The notes below the pieces were generated by a model. That model was not told the DNA's origin and made no database searches. It worked only from the letters and a program-made list of their open reading frames with translations. The position numbers and the translations under genes were made by a program. A stretch of DNA of 64,000 nucleotides from Loripinus fragilis (taxonomy: Eukaryota > Mollusca > Bivalvia > Lucinida > Lucinidae), in assembly GCA_964019695.1 (NCBI GenBank), contig OZ026517.1:52817672-52881671 (forward strand), given 5' to 3'. Positions 11,801 through 23,800 of the stretch are shown here, one piece after another (position 1 is the first letter of the stretch; each line of letters begins with the position of its first letter).

Positions 11801-14800
11801 CAGGCTCCGCTTCGAGAACTCATGTTGAATCGCTCGACAAGCCTCATGATTCAACAAGCATTCTTGAAGCCTTGCCTGGTAAACTTGATATCAAATGATT
11901 GTCACCTAGTATTCTTTATGTACATTATATGCAAATGTACATGGAGATGTGTAAGAAAAGTATTTTACTAACTTGTATGTAAGAATTGGGTCCAATCCAT
12001 ACAAGATGAAAATGAAAAAAGTCAATAAACTTGATAATAAAAGACTTTCCCCTAGTATTCTCTATGTACATAGGCAAATGAACATGGAGATGTGTTAGAA
12101 TTATATTTTACTAACTTGTATGTTAGCGTTGGGTCCAATCCCTCTATCAATGCCTTTTGTTTAGTTCCTGCTATCATAGCTTTTGGCTTGTCATTTACAA
12201 ACACTCTGTAACCTGTAAAATCAGTACAAGATGAAAATAAAGGCATGCTTCAAAACAATTTTGATCAACATACAACAGCACAGGTTTAGATAAACAAAAT
12301 TGAAGAGTGTAAATTTGTAAATATTTTCTTACCCATCAATTTTAACATATGTTTGGGTGCTCAAAAGAACCGTCTCATTGAGATGGTTCTTTTGAGTACC
12401 CACAACATATGTTTTGGTTGAGAATTATTTTTTTACGCACTCTTAACTTAAAGGCCTGTACAACAGCAAGCAGCAACGGTTCATGGGAGTCTGCACAGCC
12501 TTCACTGCTTACATACCGAAAGTATGGATGTAGATGAAGACTCAGACCAAATATTAGACCTATAGCCAAGCTGGATGCATCAGCATGGGTATTTAGTAGA
12601 GGCATCTGCTCATATGCGATAAGTACCAAAATCTCGTGCACTGACCAAAATAGGCCTGGTCTCTGTATAAGGATGAAAAAATGCTAAATTGAGCTACAGT
12701 AATAAGCTGAGAAAGATAAAGCATTACTTTAACCCATTACTCCATTGGCTATTTTTAGATCATGACATCATTTTTCTATTTTTAGACAACATTGAAAAAA
12801 ATTCAAGAAAAATTTAAATTAAGTTTTGAAAATATTCTGGAAAATGGAGCATTTGCTCTTTTGGAGCAAATGCTCCATTTTCAATAATATGTTCAAACAA
12901 AAGATATTTCAAAGCTGTCAAAAGGCGCTATTATGGAGCAAAGGGTTAATTGTGTTCTTATGGCTGTTAGTGCTCTGTGTCTCTTCCTCATGGTGCTGTG
13001 GATTGGTCTGAGGTGTTTGATTGTTGCATTTCCTGGTCATACCCTTTTTACTCCTTGATAATAGGTGGCCGCTTTAATATTCAGGCTGGTCTGCATCTTT
13101 GTTGTTCCCATGCAACAATCAGATTTTCTCGTGTCGAGGCCCATATATAATTGAAAAAGCCACCCCCCCACCACCCCACTCCAACCCTAGACATCTTACC
13201 CTATTTTTATAGTTCTACATTTTGGTAAAAATTTCATAACAATAAAACCAAAAATAGCAGTTACATATTTTTTCTTTCACATTTTGATGCAAATGTTCAA
13301 GAGTCAATATGGAGGCCAATACAGTGTATTGGCCTCCATAATTACTCATTAACATTTGCAATTACAGCGTAAAAAAATCTTTACACTGATAATTTGTTAT
13401 AGGTTTTAAAATAATTTAAAATGGAGATCCAGCTCTTTTCAACAGTGATTTAGACTACATAAATTTCCCCAATTTTGTTGGTTCAAATGGACCCGACTTC
13501 AGAAAGGTAGAAAAATCCCTGTACCTAATAATGGTTTATTGACTTCCTTTCCATCTCCATCCAATATCTTGGACTGCTGCCATCTCAGTACAAGTGCTGA
13601 GTTACCCCGGTGCTCCAACTTCAGTCCCTTCGGCGGGGTGGGGAACCCAGGCTGAGGTACCTGTCTAAAGTAAGCCTCTTCCTCCTCGGAGGGGTAGGGG
13701 GACAGAGAGTGAGGAACTGATCCTGAAAAATACAAGAATCTCCATTTTTTATACCTTTATATAAAAAAATTCCAACCCACCAAAAACAGCAATATTTTTG
13801 TTACAGTAGTTTCAAAGATGCATATTTATGAGGAAATTCTATTTTTCATATAGCCATGTAAAGCATGACTATTCACTGCCACGCCCATATGCAGTAATCT
13901 GTGGTAGGTTCAATATAACTGTAAACTAAGACTACCTGCAGGCCCAAAATCAAGGTAAACTCGCCAGAGTTTGTTAACAACGATTCTCATCTATCTTTGA
14001 ACCCACTATATTTTTCCTTGAAAATATTTGTTGTGGTATGCATCAGAAGTGTCTACCAGTGAATACAACAACATATGAGTTAACCCATGAAATGATGGTA
14101 CTTAATGCATAGTTGTCATACTCTAACTTGTTGCCTTCTAGTGTTGACTGCTGATAACCTTTGCAAACAGTTTGGAACCAGATCAGGCCCGACAAATCCT
14201 GATCTGGATCCAATCTGTTTGACACTCAGATGGTATTCCTGAAATTTTTTTTCAAACAAGTGGATTTTGAAAAAAATCAGCAGCCGACGAAAAAAGTGGG
14301 AAAAGTTTTCTGGGAGGCAAAGAGTTAAATGTGCATGCACTGCTATCCATTGAGACTTGACATCCTACCTTTGTCTAACCCCATACTTTGCATATGCAAG
14401 CAATGAAGTCTCTTCCCAGACTGTGCATATCTAAGTCTTTATTAGTAGCCTGCGTGATGAGTAACATAGGTATCTTTTGTTCCTGTGTCTGCACGCAAAA
14501 TTTTGATTAATAATATTAAAAATTTACTCAAATATTGCATTTTTTTTGCCTAATCTACAGGAAACTGTGGTTAGAAGTTGTTAGATATTCAAGATTTTGA
14601 GAAATTTGAAGTTCTTTACAAACAAGTAGAATTGTTGTTGAATTAAGCTTGCCTTACATTAACTTTTATAAAGGGCCATAACTATCACTAGCTACTGGGT
14701 GATATAAATGTTTTATTATTAGCTGCGAACTGATATAGTTTTGGTGTCACACATCCATCTGTCTGTGAGTCTGTCCGTCCATCAGGCAACATATCTCTGT

Positions 14801-17800
14801 CACCAAAGTACAGATTATATAATCATTATTGATAATAATCATAATTATTAATAATATTAAATAAAGCGCGGATTTTTTCTTTATGTCACAAATAGCAATG
14901 AAGCTTTCATTTATATAATGCACTTGTTTACATGTAAACACAGGTGATGAAAAAGCCAGTCAATACATGTAAATGCCAATATCCTTCTTCACATTTGTAA
15001 AAGTTGCTATTCAAAAACAGATAAATATTTTCAGTACTGACTAATGAATAAAAATCATTTCTATACAGTAACTAACCTATCCAATATTATATGAACTCAA
15101 TCATGCTCTGATATAGGCTAAGTACTGTACTTTATGCATTGTTTACACTACATGAATATATTGAGCTCATTCTAGTTTTGTCATTTTATTATCAATTTTA
15201 GAGTCACTGTGTGGAATAAGTACAGTGTTGAAGCAGAATGGGACGTCACTGTTTTCAAGAGCATATACTGGGTGGGTAGGGGTGGTGGGGGAGGGGGGGG
15301 GGGGTGAAATCTTGAAAGCTGAATTGCTCCTTTGTTGTTTGCCCCAAAAAGGTCTTCTCAATATAGAGCTCACCTTGGTAACAGTTTTGGAAATATTCAT
15401 TTCCATTCAATTATTTCATCCTCTGTGTCAAAAGTTTATTATTCATGCATAAACATATTTGGCTACATGTTTCAACTGGACAAATCAGAATACTACAAGT
15501 TGTTTTCATTTGAACAATTACTCGAGATTTCTTTCACGCTATTTAGTTCCTTAAGAAGGGGAATTTTAATCAGTGATCAAGCCTAATCTGAATCAACTTT
15601 TCACTTTTAGAAGTCACACGGCACAAATATACATTTTTCTGACGTACGTAGATGACTTACATTTTTAAATAGTACTGAACTGTAGTAAATATTACCTGAG
15701 CCAGTGCATGAGATTTCCAACAATGTGGTATGTGTGACCAGCAAAGGCTCAGATCAGCCTGCGCATATGCGCAGTCTGATCAGAGCCTTTGCTCGTCCCT
15801 TGCATATTCTATGAACATTAAGCTACTGACTAAACATTTTTTTGAGGTTCTAAGCTTAAAAGGAGACTGCACAGGCTCGTCTGAGTCTACACTTGTCAAA
15901 ATGTCAAATTGTCGGCTCACCTATGATGAATGCGACTAGCCAGCCTTAGTACTTGTCCTGTGGGGTAATGGCCTTATCATTCAGTTAATAGCCGTTTAAG
16001 ATATTATTTTCAATGATCAAAGATATTTTGGAGGCTTAAAGTTTTCACAATGCAAAGCAAATAAATGATGTGGAAATCCCTATTTTTGGCAAAGTGGCTC
16101 TACCGGGCTACAGTTTTAATGGTTATAGTAAATGTTCTATGTTGCCTGCTAAAAGGCCTAGAAAAACAGGGCAGACACAGATGACCAAGCAGTCTGATCA
16201 GGGTTTTCCATGTTTGGCATAACATGGCAGACACAGATCAGACTGTGACTGCTTCTGGTGAAGCAGTCTGATCAGGGTCTTCCATGTTTGCTATTCTGAC
16301 AAGCATTTTGTGATTTCCAGCCTTGATTACCAACATTTTATTTTAGAACATAACAAGGAAAGGGTTCTAAATTTTAGAACATTTTAGAACATTTATGGTG
16401 GTCATATTTGCTCTCAACCAGATGGAATGGAATAGGCAACACTGTGAGAAAACCTGATTTTGCTGCAAGCAAACAACAAAGGCACAGACCAGCCTGTCAT
16501 GTATTTTGTAAAGGAGAGCTATAGTAACCGCTCTAAAAATATTTAACACTTTTTATTACTGTTCTTAAATGAAATATTGGTTATCAGGGCTGGAATTCAC
16601 AAAATACATGTCAGGATAGCAAATAGCAAAGACCCTCATCAGACTGCTTCTTCAGAAGCAGTCTGATCTGGGTCTGTATTGTCTGACAAGGCCTGCAACT
16701 ATTGTTTGAAGATATAACCAATGCAACTTGGATCTTGCATAGTTTGTTTGTTTGCTTTGTTGCTTTACGTCCCAAGTCAACAGCTATGGTCATGGCGGGA
16801 CGGTCAGTTCACCTAACCACACTTTTTCCTGGGCAAGCTTGAACAAGGAGTTAACCAGTCCTTCGTGCACATACTTTCGCTTGTAATTGACAACAACCTT
16901 TCTTGAAAGATTCAGCGGAAGGGAGGAGAATGACCGTAGAAATTATTTCATGATCAATCTCCACGAAAGTATGTGACCGGGCGGGGATCAAACTCACATA
17001 GTCTATTCTTGTCAGCACTGTCTGTCTAGGCCTTTTTGGCAGGCAAATAGTGTTTGAAGACATAACCAATGCCCCTTGGATCTTGCATAGAAACATGCTT
17101 TATGATCAATGATCATATGGACAAGCTTTCACTCATAATGTAAGTAAGGTAAAGATATTAGAGCACAATACAAAATAGGGAATAAAAGGAACCAGTTCAT
17201 GAGATTTTGGTACTTATCCCTTTAGCCCATTTGCTATATCAGAACATTGCATCATTTTCTATACATAATTCAAATTTTCAAATATTTTCCAAAAAATAAT
17301 TTTTATGTTTCAATAGATTTGAAAATATTATCGCTTGTGTGGAGTAAAGAGTTATTGTATATATGCATAATGCTGCTCAGCTATATAGTGAAGCTAGAGA
17401 CCTCAATTTTTGTCAGGGCCTTCATCTAGCGCTCTTCTGTGTATGTAAGTAGTGAAGGCTCTGCTGAGACTGGGCAGATGCACAGGCTTGTCTTAGACTT
17501 GGCTGATTGTCAATCTGATAAGTACATCATAATAAGTACATGTACCAAAATCTCATGTGCTTGCCAAAGTACATTTCATGCAACATGCAAATACAAATGA
17601 GCCGTGACATGAGATTTCCAACAATGCGGTATGTGCAACCAGCAATGGCTCAGACCAGCCTGCGCATATGCGCAGTCTGATCAGAGCCTTTGCTAGTGAC
17701 TTGAATATTCTAAGAGTGTTACTTTTTTTTTAGCCACGGACCGAACAGCATTTGGAGTTTCTGAGCTTAACAGGAGGCTACACAGGCTAGGCTGAGTATA

Positions 17801-20800
17801 CTCATGTCAAAATGCCACATTGTTGGAAATCACATGTCATGACTCAAATCATGCAAAGGAACAACTAGGTCTGCTTGTTTTTAGTGATAAGTAATCTCAG
17901 GATACATGTAGATCACAACCCGCTACAGCAGTCTAAAAAAATCAGATAAATAACATGAAAGGCTTTCAACTCCCCTATGTAGACAAGCTTCTATAAAATG
18001 AAAGATGCATTCAACTACATATTACAACAACAAAGAGACTGGTAGAAAAGGAACACTATAGAATATAGAAGGTAAGAGCAATACAGGGAGAAATCCTGTC
18101 TTCATTGCCTATGCTCAGAACATGCGAGTGAAACTCCTATAACAACATGTATTAAAATCGACAAACCACTTTTCTAGTGCAATTGCAAATGTAACACAAT
18201 GTCTGATTGGATAATGACATAAATTTGTGGCAGTATATCCTGTGATATACTATCGGAAACTTGATGTCATTACATAATGTCGCTTTTCTTAGGCAGGCAA
18301 GTGGTTTTACGCAGCTGGCAGCCATTGGTTATAGGATCAACAAACTACCTTTTTTCACTATCTTTTTGAAGGAAAAATGTTACTTGTGCATTAGAATGGG
18401 GATAACTGTATCCAAAACTATCATTTGGGGAGATATATCTTCAGATATATGGTTGGAAATCATGTTTTATGGCTTTACTGATGCGTCGCCATAAAAACAA
18501 AAATTTTCAACCGTCTCTGACAATATACCTCCCCAAATGAAAGTTTTGAATATAGTTATCCCCTGTTTACATATTTAGCAATATTATACAATGCCGTCAA
18601 TAACAATGTTGCCTACATAATGACAAAATCTCAATCTTTTTGTCTGCCAAAAATGCGAAGTGATTTTTATGTCATATGATAAATAGAATCTAACACTCAA
18701 GCTCATGCATTAGTGAATTTTTTAAACTTGCTGCGTAAAAGAGATAAAATGCTTGGCAAGCCTCATATTTGATCCCCTTTCCTCAACTCATCTAATATAT
18801 GAGCCAGTGCATGAGATTTCCAACAATGTGATATGTGCGACCATCAAAGCCTCAGATCAGCCTGCGCATACGCGCAGTCTGATCAGAGCCTTTGCTAGTT
18901 GCTTGAGTATTCTATGATTTGTTAAGCTACTGACTGAACACCATTTGGAGTTTCTAAGCTTAAAAGGAGGCTCCAGAGGATCGTCCGAGTCTACACTTGT
19001 CAAAACGCAATATTGTTGGAAATCACATGCCACAGCTCATATTAAAAAAACATGAGCACTCATGCAAGATCCTCTGTGTACATGAAGTACTTACAGCATG
19101 ACCAAATCACTTCATTTATATTACTGTAATTACCATATGATCCAAGACAAGACAAAACCTGTCTTCGGGGTTTCCGACAAAGCGAGACTTAGCTACAAAG
19201 ACTAGCTAGAAAATTGGAATTTTGCTTGTAGCAAGTTTAGATATGATACTTTCCAAATAGTGAATAACAAAGGTGCTGATCAGACTGGGCAGGCTGATCG
19301 TTGCCGTTGTTGTTCGCAAACATCAAAGACAGGTTTTCTCGTTGCCATTGTTGTTCGCAACCATCAAAGACAGGTTTTCTCGCATCAAGGCACGTATTTA
19401 TGTTGACATTTCACTTTAGATTCCCTTACAGTGCAACAGTTTGAGTACTGTCAAATATGGATGGTTTAAGCCTATCAGTTTACAAATGGTGGAAGACAGG
19501 ATTTCATATAGTTAAAGGTACAAAAATTAGAGAGATTTTCTACATAACGATAAGCACTACGAGGGTTAGTCAAAAATAACTGAGCCCTACCTTATAACAT
19601 TTAATTCAAGTAAAGTGTACACATATTTAAATGATATTTCATCGCAGTTATATGTCATCTATTCAATAACCTAATTTATATCTGTTGGTAGGCTTTATAT
19701 ACTGGTTGCTAGGCAACCAACCATGACCTGTCGAACGGGTGCGTTCACGCTGTAATACATCAATATCTAAGCGTTGCCATGGAAACGATAATGCCAATGT
19801 AATGCTGCATTCACTGTCGTTTGATACCTATTACATGTACCTACTCAGTGCCACAGAAAAGAAAACAACTGACCCCAAATTACAGATGCTGTGGTAGTTC
19901 GATTTCAGAATTTAGCAATTTTTTACTTGTCTCAAGTCCTATAATTTACCCCACCCACATTCATATTAACACAATTTTAATAGAAAACATAAATTAATAG
20001 CCTAATAATGCTTTTGCAGTACTGCATACACAAACAAACCCTCAGAAATATTAAATTCCTTGTTTGGAATAAATGATTCTGTTTCCATGGCAACACAATC
20101 CTCATGTATTTGAAAATTAGTGAAATTTTGACCTATTTTGTTGCTAGGCAAGGCATGCAATCAGTGTTCACCTAAACGTTTACGAACTAAGTATGATGAA
20201 AAGACAATATGGCATATGTTATTTATATAAATGTCAAATATGTCTTTCTCAAAAACTATCAAGCCCACAAGCTTTTTAAAGACATACTGTATATTCCTGA
20301 TGGCGGAGACCATGAACGCATTGCTCTGATTGACGATCTTTAGTTGCCTAGCAACAACAACAGAAGCTTCACTGGGGTAATTATTTTGGGTCAAAACGTC
20401 AATGACATATTATACTTATAAAAGATAATCACATTTCTTGTCTACAATGTGAGGCTAAGAAATAATGAGGTAGGGCTCAGTTATTTTTGACTAACCCTCG
20501 TATATTACTTCTATATATACAAACACTATAATATTATGTACTATTAAAGATATTAGTACTTTAATATCTCTATCAAGCAGACAAGCAGTATTAAATATTT
20601 CACATTAAAAACCCAGTATTATATTAGTTATGTTTGAAGATATAAGCACTACATTATTTCCTATTAAAGAAATATACACTAAATTACAAAGTATTTCCTA
20701 TTGATGATATAAGCACTATATTAGTTCCTATTAAAGAGGTAAGTACTATATTATATCTTATTCAAGAGGCAAGCACTACATAATAATATTTCATATGGAA

Positions 20801-23800
20801 GAAGTAATCACAACATTATTCCCTATAAAGGAGATAAGGACAACCTCACTTCCAATGAAATACATAAGCACTATATTAGTTTCTATGACAAGGATATGTA
20901 TTTAGTAATATAGAAAGATACATCTAATTTCCTAAGGAGATATAAAGCATTGAAGGCATATTATTTCATACTCAAGAGACAAGCACTATATTATTATCAA
21001 GTGAAGAGGTAAGCACTTAAATATTCCCTATAAAAGGTATAAGCACTATATTATTTCCAATTACAGAGACAAGCACTATATTATTTCCAATTAAAGAGAG
21101 GACTATTATATTTTCTATTAAAATATAAGCACTACATGCATTCCGTTAACGAGATAAGCACTATGTTATTTTAGAAAATAATTTTGGCTAGTATGAAGTA
21201 AATACTAGAAAGAGGGGTGGATATTGAAAGTGTTGCATGCACTGCCAGAATAAGCTATACATGAAGACAGAGAGCCGTATTAACCCCTTCTTGACAGATG
21301 GACATCTCCACCCATACAATAAAGGTTTGGATGGTCTGTTATATATTTAAGGGCACTGAAGGTTGTTTTTATTGTAACAGACAGTGAGATACTGCAATCT
21401 GTACTACCTTGGCTGGTTTAACACTGTTTGTCTATGAACCTATTTATTGGTCTCCAGTCAAGAGACTGTTTCAATTTCTTGCATGCTGGGTACTTTTGCA
21501 TGTTTTTTTTTTGTTATTGTCTACAGATCTTCTTAATTGAACGTTTTAGAATAAGAACATTCAGGAATACCATAAGACTGTCAAATAGTATGCTTCCAGA
21601 TCAGGCCTGGCATTTCGTCTGTTTGCAAACTGTTTACAATGATTATCAGCAGACAATACTAGCAGGTAAAGAAATACTACTGAGTATATCAGATTGATTA
21701 AATAAGTTAATGGGGATGGGGCAGGAGAAAGCAATGAATAGCATTGAATACCAAGACCAAGGTAGAATAGGAGTAGTTGGGAGCTATATACTGGCTATTA
21801 TATCAGTTAAGAAATTATCTTGAACATAAAGTAAGAGATTAACCACATTTTTAAAATTCACAAAAATTAACTAAGTATCTCTTACAATGCACTTACCACT
21901 GTGAAGGTTTAGTTTTATCGAAGGATATGAACTAGCTCGGAGCATTATCGACAGATGATCTGAACTAGCTAGGGATAAGGATTCATTTAACAATTTTCCT
22001 GCCAGTCATAACTTTTGTTGTCTGTTTCTATTGTCTGCTTATGTTCTTACCGGGTAGCTTATATTGCAAACAATATGGACCCAGATCAGAATGCTCCCAA
22101 GGGAGCAATCTGATCAGGGTTATGGATTATATTTCCATGATGAAATCTAGCCTGAAGCACACTTGAATATATGCAGCAGGCATAAAAGCAGATTTTTTCA
22201 GATCAGAGAAATATTGGCGGGATAAGTTTTAAAGCTAGAAAACATGTACTTGTTCAAACACGGATATTGAAACTGCTTGTTACAGGAGTCAGAAAATGAA
22301 TTAAGATATTTTGACTATGGATAATTCATAAATCTGATACATGCTGGGTAATTTTGCATTTTTTTTATTGCCGCTGATTTCTTTTAAAATTAATTTTTGG
22401 GAAAAAATCTTTCAGGAATACCATAATGGTATGGAACAATTTGTATCCAAATCAGGCAGCTTTTTTTGTCAGGCCTCATCTAGGTACGAACTATTTGCAA
22501 AAGGGGTTGAACTTATTCTAGCTGTTAACAGTAATCAACATCAGTTTTGCATAACACTTGAACTGACAGTTAAAATGTCAGACCTGATCTGGAGCCAAAC
22601 TGTTTCTGGTGGCATACTTTAATTAACTCTTTGCCTGTTAGTGCTGTCTGCTGATAACCTTTTCAAACCCTTTGGACCTAAATCAGGCATGACAAACATC
22701 AGGCCTGATCTAGATCCAAACTCAATGACACTCTGATGATATTCCTGAAAGTATTTTTTTGTAAAAGTTAATTTTGTAAAAATGTTCAGACGATTAAAGA
22801 GCATGCAAAATACCTAGCAAGCTAATATATAACAAAACTTTTGGATATTAAATCAAAACCCTAGGCCTGTTCACCAGAAATTAAAATTGGGAATAAAAAA
22901 ACAAAAGCATAGTATATGAATTGGGGGAAAACAAAGGTGAATTCTGAAAGTGCAAATGGTAAAGTGAATAAATTAATTTGAACAAACGGCAAGCAAACAA
23001 CATGGCTGCTATATTTGCATGCAAAACTGACAACATCCACCACGCCACCTGACTAAACTATGCAGCAGCCTATGCGTGTAGGCCTCCTATCTTACCCCAG
23101 TGAGCTCCCGAGATACTCGGGAGAGAATCATAGCCCACAACCTCGAAGTCATCAAATTCATCCATCACCAATATATCATCATCTGGATCTAATAGAAAGT
23201 AGTCCATTGAAAATAGTCCCAAAGAAAATTGGCTGATCAAAAAACTTTGCAGCAAAAAGATCTGCATAATATGACAGACTGAATATATTTATTTAGTTCT
23301 TGGTTTTTCTAATGAAAAATATTCTTAATTATGCAGATTGAGAATTAAAAGATTGCTCCCAAAAAGGCGGTATTACATAAATTCTGCATCTTCAGTTTGA
23401 TACTCAGGCAAACCTTTTTTCTCTATAAATAACTCATATTCAAGGTATCTTACAGCAGCAATGAATCCATAAATAATCTTTCAGGATTACCACCAAAGTG
23501 TCAGACAGTTTTTATCCAGATCAGACTAGACACTTTGTTGGGCCTGATCTTGGTCTAAAACTGTTTGCAAAGACTAAAGTTGTCACTGGTGGAGAAAGAC
23601 TTAACTCTTTGCATGCTGGGTAATTTTTCATTCTATTCTTGTCTTTGGCTGACTTTGTTCACAATAAACATTCTCAAAAATTCTTTCAAGAACACTATCA
23701 GTGTGTCAAAGGGTTGGGTTCCAGATCATGATCAACATTCTGTCGGTCCTGATCTGGGTCCAAACTGTTTGGAAAGTCTATCAACAGACAACGTAAGTTG

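Larger units (their letters stand above)
8840..12115 (-). other. CEP97 intron between exons k and last
   Basis: Contains a TTAA-family element (8861-10718) split by a tandem-unit element (9053-10672), a family E element (10801-11016), two related palindromic units (11170-11925) with CCTGGTA..TACCAGG motifs, and a broken copy of the end of exon k. Confidence 0.7.
12213..13524 (-). other. CEP97 intron j-k
   Basis: Holds family F (12283-12447), family D (12448-12655), family K (12729-12949), a family B fragment (13085-13150), a C-rich run at 13160-13195 able to form a quadruplex on the minus strand, and a hairpin at 13303-13350. Confidence 0.7.
19558..20502. mobile_element. mariner-like non-autonomous element carrying X-box motifs
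   Basis: TA-CGAGGGTTAGTCAAAAATAA and its inverse TTATTTTTGACTAACCCTCG-TA; the inverted ends extend about 33 bases. The CGAGGGT..TCAAAAA end resembles mariner ends. No DDD/E transposase frame. Inside are four perfect RFX-type X boxes. Confidence 0.85.
13723..23095 (-). other. CEP97 intron i-j (about 9.4 kb)
   Basis: Largest intron between placed exons. Holds TTAA-family copies (14124-14328, 21470-21680, 22337-22620, 22623-22825), an AT-rich stretch near 14800-14870, a G-run (15266-15306), family C (three copies), family L copies, a SINE fragment, family H (18165-18562), family B, a mariner-like element (19558-20502) and a 30-bp minisatellite (20530-21175). Confidence 0.7.
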
